Below are positions 5,559 to 13,397 of a DNA stretch of 21,232 nt, piece by piece. The notes beneath the pieces are model-generated. The model was not told the DNA's origin, made no database searches, and saw nothing but the letters and a program-made list of their open reading frames with translations. Positions within the stretch are counted from its first letter, which is position 1. Each line of letters opens with the position of its first letter. The position numbers and the translations under genes were made by a program. This DNA is from WHSM01 sp050701635 (GTDB lineage Bacteria; Actinomycetota; Actinomycetes; Mycobacteriales; Micromonosporaceae), in assembly GCA_050701635.1 (NCBI GenBank), contig JBOGDF010000047.1:1-21232 (forward strand). The letters run 5' to 3'.

Positions 5559-7195
5559 ATTCGCTTCTCGATCTCGCGCAGTCTGAACAGGGCAACCGCA
5601 ACCTGACGATCTCGCTGTTCCTGGTGGTCGTCGCGGTCACGCTCTACATCACGTGGTGGGCCAGCCGGCAGAACAAGACCGCCGCCGACTACTACGCCGC
5701 GGGACGGTCGTTCTCCGGCGTACAGAACGGGTTGGCGATCTCCGGCGACTACATGTCCGCCGCGTCGTTCCTCGGTATCTCCGGCCTGATCGCGCTGTAC
5801 GGCTACGACGGCTTCCTCTACTCGATCGGCTTCCTGGTGGCGTGGCTGGTGGCGTTGCTGCTGGTCGCGGAGCTGCTGCGGAACTCGGGCCGGTTCACGA
5901 TGGCCGACCAGCTGGCGTACCGGATGAGCCAGCGGCCGGTACGCACCGCCGCCGCCACCTCCACCGTGGTGGTCTCGATCTTCTACCTGCTGGCCCAGAT
6001 GGTCGGCGCCGGTACGATCGTCGGCTTCCTGCTCGGCGCGGACTCCCCCGCTGTCAAGGCCGGCGTGATCGTGCTGGTGGGCTTCCTGATGATCATCTAC
6101 GTCACGATCGGCGGGATGCGGGGCACCACCTGGGTGCAGATCGTCAAGGCGGTGCTGCTGATGAGCGGCACCGTACTGGTGACCTTCCTGGTGCTGCTGA
6201 AGTTCAACTTCAACCTCTCGAGCCTGCTCGGCGCCGCCGCGCAGAACAGCGGCAAGGGCGGTGCTTTCCTGGAACCCGGCCTGTTGTACGGGGCCAGCGG
6301 CGTCCTGGGTCAGATCGACTTCGTGTCGCTGGCGCTCGCCCTGGTGCTGGGCACCGCCGGGCTGCCGCACATCCTGATCCGGTTCTACACCGTCCCCACC
6401 GCGAAGGCGGCGCGGAAGTCGGTGCTGTGGGCGATCGGGCTGATCGGCAGCTTCTACCTGATGACGATCGCGCTCGGGTTCGGTGCGGCGGCGCTGCTGT
6501 CCACCGCGGAGGACTCCGAGATCGGCAAGTCCGGCGGCAACCTGGCCTCCCCGCTGCTCGCGGAGGCCACCGGCGGCGGCGAGGGCTCGCTCGGCGGCTC
6601 GATCCTGCTGGCGCTGATCGCGGCGGTCGCGTTCGCCACCATCCTCGCGGTGGTCGCGGGCCTCACCCTGACCTCGGCATCCTCGTTCGCCCACGACGTG
6701 TACGCCAACGTGATCAAGCGCGGCAACGTCACCGAGCGCGCTGAGGTCAACGTGGCCCGGATCGCGGCGATCGGCATCGGCGGGGTGGCGATCATCCTGT
6801 CGATCTTCGCGCAGCGGCTCAACATCGCGTTCCTGGTGGCGCTGGCGTTCGCGGTGGCCGCCTCGGCGAACCTGCCGGCGCTGCTCTACAACCTGTTCTG
6901 GCGCCGGTTCAACACCCACGGCGCCACGTGGAGCATCTACGGCGGCCTGATCTCCGCGGTCGTCCTGGTGTTCTTCTCCCCCGTGGTGAGCGGCACCGAG
7001 AAGTCGCTGCTGCCGACCATGGACTTCGCGTGGTTCCCGCTGAACAACCCGGGCATCGTGTCGATCCCGATCGGCTTCCTGTTCGGCTACCTCGGCACCG
7101 TGTTGTTCAGAGACGGTGAAGCGGTCCGCAAGTACGACGAACTGGAGGTCCGGTCGCTCACCGGCGCGGGCGCCGAGCAGGCCACCCCGCACTAG
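5555..7195 (+). CDS. actP: Cation/acetate symporter, SSS family
   Basis: A 546-residue symporter, the usual length for ActP/MctC (about 550). Motifs include ADYYAAGRSFSGVQNGLAI, GDYMSAASFLGISGLIALYG, GGMRGTTWVQIVKAVLL, GTAGLPHILIRFYTVPTAKAAR (given here in part) and AFAVAASANLPALLYNLFW. About 13 membrane helices are expected. The family couples uptake of acetate, propionate or pyruvate to Na+ or H+. GTG at 5555 is supported by AGGGAGG (5541-5547) and a four-base overlap with the DUF485 stop. Unlike the first symporter it lacks the large outer insert. A 16-bp hairpin follows 40 bases after the stop. Substrate is inferred from family only. Confidence 0.92.
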   Translation: MNSLLDLAQSEQGNRNLTISLFLVVVAVTLYITWWASRQNKTAADYYAAGRSFSGVQNGLAISGDYMSAASFLGISGLIALYGYDGFLYSIGFLVAWLVALLLVAELLRNSGRFTMADQLAYRMSQRPVRTAAATSTVVVSIFYLLAQMVGAGTIVGFLLGADSPAVKAGVIVLVGFLMIIYVTIGGMRGTTWVQIVKAVLLMSGTVLVTFLVLLKFNFNLSSLLGAAAQNSGKGGAFLEPGLLYGASGVLGQIDFVSLALALVLGTAGLPHILIRFYTVPTAKAARKSVLWAIGLIGSFYLMTIALGFGAAALLSTAEDSEIGKSGGNLASPLLAEATGGGEGSLGGSILLALIAAVAFATILAVVAGLTLTSASSFAHDVYANVIKRGNVTERAEVNVARIAAIGIGGVAIILSIFAQRLNIAFLVALAFAVAASANLPALLYNLFWRRFNTHGATWSIYGGLISAVVLVFFSPVVSGTEKSLLPTMDFAWFPLNNPGIVSIPIGFLFGYLGTVLFRDGEAVRKYDELEVRSLTGAGAEQATPH

Positions 7196-7234
7196 CCGGG
7201 TTCCCGGGCAACCTCAGCCGCACCCCCCGGCCGC

Positions 7235-7271
7235 CCGCCCGGTCATGCCGATCAACGGCGTGGCCGGGCGG
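7235..7271 (+). terminator. Strong hairpin terminator after the symporter operon
   Basis: A 16-base-pair stem (7235-7250 with 7256-7271) with only two G-T pairs closes a five-base loop, ATCAA. It starts 40 bases after the symporter stop. No T-run follows, as is common for hairpin terminators in high-GC actinobacteria. The rest of 7196-7402 shows no gene and presumably holds the promoter of the next one, which I could not identify. Confidence 0.7.
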
Positions 7272-7402
7272 TGCCGTGTCCGGCCGTTACGGATCGTGAC
7301 CGGGAACGGTTGGCTGGTTTTCGCCGTACGGCCACCTGGCTGTCGACGGCTGGTTGCGCGTACCGCCGAGAGTGGTTGGTGTCGACTACCGGAGGTGTCG
7401 CG

Positions 7403-7693
7403 ATGCCCGCCACCGTCACCCGAGTACGCGGGGCCACGCTGGCCGATGCGGGGACGCCACCGCACCGTACCCGCGAGCTGTTCGGACTCTGGTGCGAGCT
7501 GATCGGAGGCGACCCGGCCGACTTCGACGCCGCCGATCTCGCCGCCTTCGCGGCCCGCCCCGAGGTGCCGGTGCTCGCCGAGGCCCCCGACGCCGTGCTG
7601 CGCGACGCCGCCGGCGCCGCCCGCCGCGGACGCTCGCTGCCGCTGGAGCGTTGGCTGGTCGCGGTACGGATCGTACGGCCCGCGGCGCGTTGA
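7403..7693 (+). CDS. Small protein of unknown function
   Basis: A 96-residue soluble protein I do not recognise. The start is well supported: GGAGG at 7391-7395 lies seven bases before the ATG at 7403. The sequence is acidic and Ala-rich in the middle (LIGGDPADFDAADLAAFAA) and basic toward the end (AARRGRSLPLERWLVAVRIVR). The pattern LFGLWCELIGGDP followed by DLAAFAA loosely resembles the helical core-binding segment of tyrosine recombinases. There is no catalytic domain, so this is only a hint at a helical fold. There are no membrane helices or signal peptide. It is transcribed alone, between two strong terminators. Confidence 0.7.
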   Translation: MPATVTRVRGATLADAGTPPHRTRELFGLWCELIGGDPADFDAADLAAFAARPEVPVLAEAPDAVLRDAAGAARRGRSLPLERWLVAVRIVRPAAR

Positions 7694-7701
7694 CCCGGAT
7701 C

Positions 7702-7742
7702 GTGGTGTGACACGCCGCCCCGACCCCGACGTGTCACACCAC
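7702..7742. terminator. Bidirectional terminator between convergent genes
   Basis: Arms GTGGTGTGACACG (7702-7714) and CGTGTCACACCAC (7730-7742) pair perfectly over 13 bases around a 15-base loop. It lies between the stop of the small + gene (7693) and that of the minus-strand gene ending at 7759, so it can serve both. Confidence 0.75.
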
Positions 7743-7758
7743 CTCAGCTGAGCCGGCC

Positions 7759-8478
7759 TCACGAGACCGGTACGGCCACCTCCACCAGCACCGGGAAGTG
7801 GTCGCTGGCGCAGCGTACGTCGGGGGTGTCGAGCACCCGGTAGCCCGTCACCGTGCAGCGCGGGTCGGCGAACACCGCGTCGATCCGGCGGCGGGGCGAG
7901 GCCACGCTGAACGTCGGCGTGGCGGGGGCGCCGTCAACCACAGTGGCCGCGTCGGTACGCCCGTCGGCCAGGGTGCGCCAGCTCAGGCTGGTCGCGGTGT
8001 CGTTGAGGTCGGCGCCCAGCAGCACCGGATCCGGCGACGCCGAGACCGCGGCCCGCAGCAGCGCGGCCTGTTTCGGACGCTCGTCGGGGTCGGTCGACAG
8101 GTGCGAGCCGACCAGCAGAAATCGCGCTCCGCCGGCGGCACACCGGGCGAACGCGGCCCCCCGCAGGTGCCGCCCGGGAGTCAGCGGATACCGCAGGTCC
8201 CAGCTCTCGTGCACCCGTACCCGCGGGTGGACCAGCAGCAGGTTGCCCAGCGCCGTACCGCCGCCGCCGGCCACCACCAGGCCGCACCGGCGGGCCAGCT
8301 CGGCGCACCGGTAGCGCCACCGGAACCGCCGCGGCGCCTCCTGCACGTACACCGCGTCCGGCCGCGCGGCGCGGATCACCCGTACCACGGCGTCCGAGTC
8401 GTCCCGCAGCCCATGCACGTTGTACGTCAACAACCGCAGCGTGCCTGCGGCGGGCGGGCCGGGCGGCGGGTCGGCCAT
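7759..8478 (-). CDS. Endonuclease/exonuclease/phosphatase family protein
   Basis: A 239-residue metal-dependent hydrolase of the DNase I-like fold. The expected motifs occur in order: LLTYNVHGLR (Asn20), VYVQEAP (Glu47), LLVGSHLSTD, LLGADLND, RRRIDAVF and the C-terminal ASDHFPV with the catalytic Asp-His pair. The family cleaves phosphodiester or phosphomonoester bonds in nucleic acids, phosphoinositides or sphingomyelin; which of these applies cannot be told. There is no signal peptide, only a Pro-rich first dozen residues, so it is probably cytoplasmic. ATG at 8478 comes six bases after the glucokinase stop, so it is the last gene of that operon. The ribosome site is weak, which suggests coupling. 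Confidence 0.88.
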   Translation of the reverse strand: MADPPPGPPAAGTLRLLTYNVHGLRDDSDAVVRVIRAARPDAVYVQEAPRRFRWRYRCAELARRCGLVVAGGGGTALGNLLLVHPRVRVHESWDLRYPLTPGRHLRGAAFARCAAGGARFLLVGSHLSTDPDERPKQAALLRAAVSASPDPVLLGADLNDTATSLSWRTLADGRTDAATVVDGAPATPTFSVASPRRRIDAVFADPRCTVTGYRVLDTPDVRCASDHFPVLVEVAVPVS

Positions 8479-8484
8479 CGCGGG

Positions 8485-9429
8485 CTACCGGCGGCGCGCC
8501 AGGTCGCTGGCGCCCACCACACCGGCGTGCTGACCCATCTCGGCGGCACGGATCTCGGCGTACGGGAGTTTGCCGCGCTGCGGCAGGGACGCGGCGCAGG
8601 CTTCCCGTACCGGCGCCAACAGCAGCTCCCCCGCCTCGATCACGCCGCCGCCGATCACCACCATCTCCGGATCCAGCAGCTGCACCAGGTCGGCGATGCC
8701 GCTGCCCAGCCAACGGCCGATCTCGGCGAACGCGGCGAGCGCCGCCGGGTCACCGGCCTGCGCCGCCGCGGTCACCGCCGGACCGTCGATCCGCTCCGGT
8801 ACGCCGCCCGCGCGCGCCAGCAGGTCCCGCGCGTTGGCCGGGTCGGCGGCGGCGATCCGGCGCGCCTCGCGTACCAGGGCGCGGCCGCTGGCGTACTGCT
8901 CCAGGCAGCCCAGCCGGCCACAGCCGCACTGGTGTCCGTCCGGTACGGCGAGCACGTGCCCCATCTCGGCCGCGATCCCGTACGCGCCGCGCACCAGCGC
9001 GCCGTCCAGCACGATGGCGCCGCCGATCCCCGTACCCACGGTGAACATCACCATGTTCCGCGCCTGCTCCGCGACCCCGAACCGGTACTCCGCCCAGCCG
9101 GCCACGTTGGCGTCGTTCTCCACCACCACGGGCAGCCCGACCTGCGCGGCGACCTCGTCCCGCAGCGGCTCGTCGTGCCACGCCAGGTTGGGCGCGAACA
9201 GCACGGTCGAGCGCGCCGCGTCGATCCACCCCGCGGCACCGATCCCGACCGCCTCGATCTCGCGGCCGGCGGACAGCTGCCGGATCACGTCCACGATGGT
9301 GGCCAGGGTGCCCGACGCGTCCTCGGCCGGCGTGTCCTGGCGTAGCTCGGCCAGCACGGTGCCGGCCTCGTCGACCACGCCGCCGAGCACCTTCGTACCC
9401 CCGACGTCGACTCCGATCGTCAGCGTCAC
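8485..9429 (-). CDS. glk: ROK-family glucokinase
   Basis: A 314-residue sugar kinase that phosphorylates glucose with ATP. The ATP-binding motif IGVDVGGTKV opens the protein (Asp8). The catalytic base is Asp106 in VENDANVAGWAE. The ROK zinc site is complete, with His158 and Cys168, Cys170 and Cys175 in the motif CGCGRLGCLEQ. Length and motifs match actinobacterial glucokinases such as Streptomyces GlkA, which also serves in carbon catabolite control. The GTG start (9429) overlaps the stop of the upstream gene (GTGA), so translation is coupled. A role in catabolite control here is inference from the family. Confidence 0.93.
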   Translation of the reverse strand: MTLTIGVDVGGTKVLGGVVDEAGTVLAELRQDTPAEDASGTLATIVDVIRQLSAGREIEAVGIGAAGWIDAARSTVLFAPNLAWHDEPLRDEVAAQVGLPVVVENDANVAGWAEYRFGVAEQARNMVMFTVGTGIGGAIVLDGALVRGAYGIAAEMGHVLAVPDGHQCGCGRLGCLEQYASGRALVREARRIAAADPANARDLLARAGGVPERIDGPAVTAAAQAGDPAALAAFAEIGRWLGSGIADLVQLLDPEMVVIGGGVIEAGELLLAPVREACAASLPQRGKLPYAEIRAAEMGQHAGVVGASDLARRR

Positions 9430-9857
9430 GAGGTCGGCTCCTCTCCGTGGAGCACGGCGTCGTGGGCAGCGTCACGAGCAGCCGCGTCGCGGGCGGCGGC
9501 GTCGCGGGTCGCGGCCCGCCACGGGTCCTCGGCCTCCGTACCGGCGCGCCACGGCGGGGGGTCGGCCGGCGGCGGGTCGCCGTGCAGGTCGACCCCCGCC
9601 GCCTCGATCAGGCCACCGGCGAACCCGGCGAAGCTCTCCCGCAGCCCCGCCGCGGGGTGTACGCCGTCACCGCTCGGACGGGACAGCTCGCGCAGCAGTC
9701 CGGTGACCGCCACCGCCACGTCCCCGGCGGCCTGTGCCAGCCGGCCGGCGCGGTCGGGATCGGCGTACGCATCGCCGCCGACGGCTCCGAAACGCGCGAG
9801 CAGCACCGCGACCAGCCGCTCCGCCTCTTCACGGACCGGCCCTACCTCTTCGGTCAC
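9426..9857 (-). CDS. Unknown protein with Arg-Asp-Ala-Ala repeats
   Basis: A 143-residue protein I do not recognise. The N-terminal part (about residues 1-70) looks helical and amphipathic (EEAERLVAVLLARFGAV, then RLAQAAGDVAVAVTGLLREL). A Pro-rich middle (DPPPADPPPW) leads to a tail with three near-copies of RDAA. The start is GTG at 9857, overlapping the stop of the upstream SRPBCC gene (GTGA); the gene's own stop overlaps the glucokinase start. It is therefore locked into the operon by overlaps on both sides. Similar small proteins beside SRPBCC and glk genes occur in actinomycetes as far as I recall, but no function is known to me. Confidence 0.75.
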   Translation of the reverse strand: MTEEVGPVREEAERLVAVLLARFGAVGGDAYADPDRAGRLAQAAGDVAVAVTGLLRELSRPSGDGVHPAAGLRESFAGFAGGLIEAAGVDLHGDPPPADPPPWRAGTEAEDPWRAATRDAAARDAAARDAAHDAVLHGEEPTS

Positions 9858-10300
9858 GCGCGCGCCTCGACCTGTCGCTTGAGCTCTTTCAGCGCGGTGT
9901 CGATGATGACCTTCTCGGCCTTGCGCTTGAACATGCCCAGCATCGGGATGGTCAGCTCCACCGCCAGGGTGTACGTCACCGTGCTGGTGCCGTCGGCGTT
10001 CGCCTCGATGTCGTACGTGCCGTCCTGGGACTTCTGCACCTGTGAGGGCTCCACCAGGGTCCACTCGATGCGGGTCACGTCCTCGGAGTACGAGTACTTC
10101 AACGTGTACGAGTCCTTCAGTACGCCCGCGTCGATGGTGAACGTCACCTGACTGGCGTAGCCGTCCTCGTACTCCTCGATGACCTCGGCGTGCTTGATCG
10201 CCGACGCCCATTCCGGGTAGTTCTCGAAATCGGTGATCACCGCGACGATCTGCTCAGGCGCGGCCGCGATCACGATCGACTCGGTTGTGGAGTCCGCCAT
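9854..10300 (-). CDS. SRPBCC (START/polyketide-cyclase-like) protein
   Basis: A 148-residue protein of the SRPBCC superfamily, a helix-grip fold with a hydrophobic cavity. It opens with ESIVIAAAPEQIVAVITDFENYPEWASAIKHAEV, the usual first strand plus the PEW helix (shown here across two parts of the N-terminus), and ends with the long C-terminal helix KRKAEKVIIDTALKELKRQV. Members bind lipids, polyketides or other small hydrophobic ligands, or act as cyclases. No catalytic residues can be assigned. ATG at 10300 begins 11 bases after the stop of the second SRPBCC gene upstream. The ending overlaps the next start by four bases. A role as a ligand carrier is only a guess. Confidence 0.88.
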   Translation of the reverse strand: MADSTTESIVIAAAPEQIVAVITDFENYPEWASAIKHAEVIEEYEDGYASQVTFTIDAGVLKDSYTLKYSYSEDVTRIEWTLVEPSQVQKSQDGTYDIEANADGTSTVTYTLAVELTIPMLGMFKRKAEKVIIDTALKELKRQVEARA

Positions 10301-10311
10301 GGACGCTCACG

Positions 10312-10692
10312 CTACCGCCTCGCCGGCTCGCCAGGGCGACGACCGCCCTCCAACTCGTCCTTCACTGTCCACAGCAACGGTTTCGCGGCCCGTTGCCGGC
10401 GGCGTTGCTCGGCGGCGGCACGCCGGGGCGGCCACGGCGTACCGGCAGGATCCACCCGGAGGTAGACGTGCACGACGACGCCGTCCGCCCACTCCTGCAG
10501 CCACACCTCGGCGGTGCCGGTGAAGTCTCCGGAGACCGCGTACCGCAGGCCCTTGCGGCCCCGGTCCTGGGTGACCCGCAGCCCCAGGTCGGGCCAGAGT
10601 TGCCGGGCGAATCCGAGCGTGGCGACCCGGGCCCGTACCTGCGCCGGCGGCGCCGCGATGAAGGTGTCCTCCACCAGGTCGATCTGCGGCAT
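10312..10692 (-). CDS. Second SRPBCC-like protein, first gene of the glk operon
   Basis: A 126-residue protein. The start MPQIDLVEDTFIAAPPAQVRARV has the strand-turn-helix opening of the SRPBCC fold. The middle (LRYAVSGDFTGTAEVWLQEW, then VVVHVYLRVDP) reads as alternating beta strands, and a basic helix (RRAAAEQRRRQRAAKPLLWTVKDELEGG) closes it. It is shorter and more basic than its downstream neighbour, so the pair is distantly related rather than a fresh duplication. ATG at 10692 is fixed by AGGAGG about five bases upstream; an open frame continues further 5' but lacks such a site. The operon promoter must lie in 10693-10901. Confidence 0.82.
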   Translation of the reverse strand: MPQIDLVEDTFIAAPPAQVRARVATLGFARQLWPDLGLRVTQDRGRKGLRYAVSGDFTGTAEVWLQEWADGVVVHVYLRVDPAGTPWPPRRAAAEQRRRQRAAKPLLWTVKDELEGGRRPGEPARR

Positions 10693-10901
10693 CCGGCCTC
10701 CTGGTACGCCTCTCCGCTCGGCGCCGGCCGCTCCGGGAGCCGGCGTCGCGTCACGACAGCTTGCCACGTCTCCTGCACCGCGGGTCGTCGCGGCGGTAGG
10801 TTTCGGGGAGACCCTCACGAAGGAGTACGCCGACGGCATCGCCACGATCGACTCGTACCGGCCCGGTAGCCGCCGGACTGCTGGGCGCCACCACGGCCAC
10901 C
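10693..10901. other. Divergent intergenic region with an unused Shine-Dalgarno sequence
   Basis: The region should carry the promoters of the glk operon (minus) and the NarL-type system (plus). No confident -10/-35 pair was found. AAGGAG at 10820-10825 is a good ribosome site on the + strand, but no ATG, GTG or TTG follows it at the right distance. The kinase frame is open back to a TAG at 10797, so a start at ACG or CTG codons in this stretch cannot be excluded. Confidence 0.4.
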
Positions 10902-12593
10902 GTGGCGCTCCGGCTGGGGCTGCTCGGGCTGACCGTCGCGGTCACCCTGCTCACCGTGCGGGGCACCCGGGACGGCACCGCCGGCGCGGCCGGCTCCGCC
11001 GTACCCGAGGCGCTGGCCTGGTGTGCGGTGCTGGCGCTGGCCGCCGTACCGGGGTTGCTGGCCTCCGGCGACCCGGTGATCGGGCGGCTGGGTCGGGTGG
11101 CCGAGGTGCTGGTGGCGGTGGTCGCCGCGGCCGCGCTGCCGGCGAGCCTGGGCGGCACCCTGCCGTACCTGCTGGTGCCGGTGCTGGTGGCCGGGATCTA
11201 CCACAGCGCGCGGGAGGCGTTCGGGCTGATCGCGGCCGCGGTGGTGGCGGTGCTGGCCGCCGGCGGGTACGAGAACCGGCTCACCGACGCGGCGTATCTG
11301 GTCCCGGTGGTGCAGTGGCTCGGCGTGGCGGTGGCCGCCGCCGCACTCAGCTACTGGCTGCGGCGGGCCCTGCTCACCGGCTCCCGCCCCGCCCCGTACG
11401 CGGAGGCCACCCGGCTGCTCACCCAGCTCCGTACGGTGGCGCGGCACCTGCCCGGCGGCACGCTGGACCCGGGCGGGATCGCGATGCACCTGCTCGATGA
11501 GGTACGCGCGGCGGTGCCCTCCGACCGGGCCGCGGTGCTGTCGGCCAGTGGCGGCGGCCGGCTCGTGGTGCTCGCGCAGTACGGCTCCGAGCGGGTCGAC
11601 TGGGAGACCTCGCTGGACGCCGACACGCCGGTTTCCGACGCCTGGGCCAGCCAGCAGCCGCAGGTGGCCGGCCGTTCGCTGTCCCGCTCGCTGTCCAACG
11701 GCCGCGAGGTGTCCGTGCTGGTGGTGCCGCTGGTCGCCGGGGTACGTACCGTCGGGCTGGTCGCCGTGGAGACCGACCTGGCCAGCGCGTACAGCCGGCA
11801 GACCGTCGGCGCCGTCACCGAGCTGGGCACCCCTGCGGCGCTGCGGCTGGAGGCGGCGCTGCTGTTCGACGACGTACGGTCGCTGGCCACCAGCGAGGAG
11901 CGGCAGCGGCTGGCCCGCGAGATCCACGACGGCGTGGCGCAGGAGCTGGTGATGGTCGGGTACGGCATCGACAACGCCCTCGCCCAGCTGCCCGACGGCG
12001 AGGACAGCGGCCAGGCGTCCGAGGAGCTGCGCAGCCTGCGGGCGGAGGTGACCCGGGTGATCACCGAGCTGCGGCTCTCGCTGTTCGAGTTGCGCTCCGA
12101 AGTGGACCGGCACGGCGGGCTGACCAGTGCGATCGCCGACTACGCGCGTACCGTCGGCGCGTCGGCGGGGCTCCGGGTGCACCTGTCGCTCGACGAATCC
12201 ACCGCGCGGCTGCCCGCGGCGGTGGAGGCGGAGCTGCTGCGGATCGCCCAGGAGGCCATCACCAACGCCCGCAAACACGCGCACGCGGAGAACCTGTGGG
12301 TGACCTGCGAGGTCGATCCCCCGTACGCTCGGATCGAAGTCTCCGACGATGGACAGGGCATCGGCCCACGTACGTCGGACGGCCGGTATGGTCTGTCGAT
12401 CATGGCAGAACGCGCCGACCGGATCCGGGGGCACCTGGAGATCCGGTCCCGCGACCCGCACGGCACCACGGTCGCTGTAGTACTCGGAGTTAGGGACCGG
12501 CACGGTAGCGTTACGGCATCGGAGGGGGTGATCAGGGACGATGGCCACAAGTCCGATCCCGACAGGGCGCACCAAGGTCCTACTGGTCGATGA
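10902..12593 (+). CDS. NarL-type sensor histidine kinase with GAF domain
   Basis: A 563-residue membrane kinase. Five or six helices fill about residues 1-155. A GAF-like domain (about 165-325) precedes the HisKA_3 dimerisation domain, whose motif RLAREIHDGVAQEL holds the phosphoacceptor His342. The ATPase domain has EAITNARKHAHA (Asn455) and a DDGQGIG box. It should phosphorylate the LuxR-type regulator encoded directly downstream, whose gene it overlaps by 53 bases. The signal is unknown. GTG at 10902 is the first conventional start in frame but has no ribosome site, and a helix begins almost at once, so a somewhat earlier non-standard start is possible (see the AAGGAG at 10820). The last 25 residues run past the normal end of the ATPase fold. 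Confidence 0.88.
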   Translation: MALRLGLLGLTVAVTLLTVRGTRDGTAGAAGSAVPEALAWCAVLALAAVPGLLASGDPVIGRLGRVAEVLVAVVAAAALPASLGGTLPYLLVPVLVAGIYHSAREAFGLIAAAVVAVLAAGGYENRLTDAAYLVPVVQWLGVAVAAAALSYWLRRALLTGSRPAPYAEATRLLTQLRTVARHLPGGTLDPGGIAMHLLDEVRAAVPSDRAAVLSASGGGRLVVLAQYGSERVDWETSLDADTPVSDAWASQQPQVAGRSLSRSLSNGREVSVLVVPLVAGVRTVGLVAVETDLASAYSRQTVGAVTELGTPAALRLEAALLFDDVRSLATSEERQRLAREIHDGVAQELVMVGYGIDNALAQLPDGEDSGQASEELRSLRAEVTRVITELRLSLFELRSEVDRHGGLTSAIADYARTVGASAGLRVHLSLDESTARLPAAVEAELLRIAQEAITNARKHAHAENLWVTCEVDPPYARIEVSDDGQGIGPRTSDGRYGLSIMAERADRIRGHLEIRSRDPHGTTVAVVLGVRDRHGSVTASEGVIRDDGHKSDPDRAHQGPTGR

Positions 12594-13209
12594 CCACGAC
12601 CTGATTCGCAAGGGGCTACGGCACGCGTTCCAGCGCGACGCGCAGTTCGAGGTGGTGGGCGAGGCCGACACCGCCTCCAACGCCGTACGCCAGGCCGCCG
12701 CGCTCTCGCCACACGTGGTGATCATGGATCTCCGGCTGCCCGACGGCAGCGGCCTGGAGGCGACCCGCCAGTTGCGCAAGGCGCACCCGGCGATGGGCAT
12801 CGTGGTGCTCACCATGTACGCCGGCGACGACCAGCTGTTCGGCGCCCTGGAGGCGGGGGCCAGCGCGTTCGTACCGAAGAGCGCCCCGGCCGACGACGTG
12901 GTGGCCGCCGCACGGCACGCCGCGTCGTCTCCCAACGCGTTCACCGCCGCCGATCTGGCGGAGGCGATGAAGCGCCGGCTGGCACCGTCCGGTCCGCAGC
13001 TCTCGCCGCGCGAGGGCCAGGTGCTCAAGCTGCTCGCCGACGGGATGAGCGTCGCGGGGATCGCCAAGCAGCTCTACGTCAGCGAGTCCACGGCGAAGAC
13101 CCACATCTCGAAGTTGTACGAGAAGCTCGGCGCCGCCAACCGCGCCCAGGCGCTGATGACCGCGCTACGACTCGGCCTGCTCGAAGCCCCCGACTCCCCC
13201 AAGTTCTAG
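12541..13209 (+). CDS. NarL/LuxR-family response regulator
   Basis: A 222-residue DNA-binding regulator. The receiver domain begins KVLLVDDHDLIRKGL, with phosphoacceptor Asp63 in VIMDLRLPDGSG and Lys in FVPKSAPADD. The C-terminal LuxR helix-turn-helix reads LSPREGQVLKLLADGMS, with the recognition helix near SESTAKTHISKLYEKL. It is the partner of the kinase at 10902. ATG at 12541 has a GGAGGG run about 15 bases upstream and lies inside the kinase gene, so coupled translation is expected. Targets are unknown; the downstream small membrane protein is separated by a large hairpin. Confidence 0.93.
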   Translation: MATSPIPTGRTKVLLVDDHDLIRKGLRHAFQRDAQFEVVGEADTASNAVRQAAALSPHVVIMDLRLPDGSGLEATRQLRKAHPAMGIVVLTMYAGDDQLFGALEAGASAFVPKSAPADDVVAAARHAASSPNAFTAADLAEAMKRRLAPSGPQLSPREGQVLKLLADGMSVAGIAKQLYVSESTAKTHISKLYEKLGAANRAQALMTALRLGLLEAPDSPKF

Positions 13210-13230
13210 CCCGTCCGGGCTAACGAGCAC

Positions 13231-13297
13231 CAAGATCACTGTTTCGGGTACGAACGCGCAGTGCCGCTTCGCATTCGTACCCGAAATCGCGATCTTG
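13231..13297. terminator. Large interrupted palindrome after the regulator gene
   Basis: A 13-bp perfect stem (TTTCGGGTACGAA at 13242-13254 with its complement at 13274-13286) is extended by a second outer stem, CAAGATC (13231-13237) with GATCTTG (13291-13297), across a four-by-four internal loop. It starts 22 bases after the regulator stop and should terminate transcription. The AT-richer, highly ordered structure differs from ordinary terminators here and may be a copy of a dispersed palindromic repeat. Confidence 0.65.
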
Positions 13298-13397
13298 ACT
13301 TCCAGGTGGGGCGAAACGGCGCGCCCGTGCGGAGCGATAGAGTCTGCGAGCACTTTGTCAGGGGTTGCACCCCCCTCCGGTAAGGACGGACGCGCCG

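Noticed and set aside
5303..7192. Long minus-strand open frame opposite the second symporter
   Set aside because: Charged, low-complexity translation; the + strand carries a clear symporter with a strong ribosome site.
10815..13067. Long minus-strand open frame opposite the NarL-type kinase and regulator
   Set aside because: No recognisable domain; both real genes on the + strand have complete motifs.
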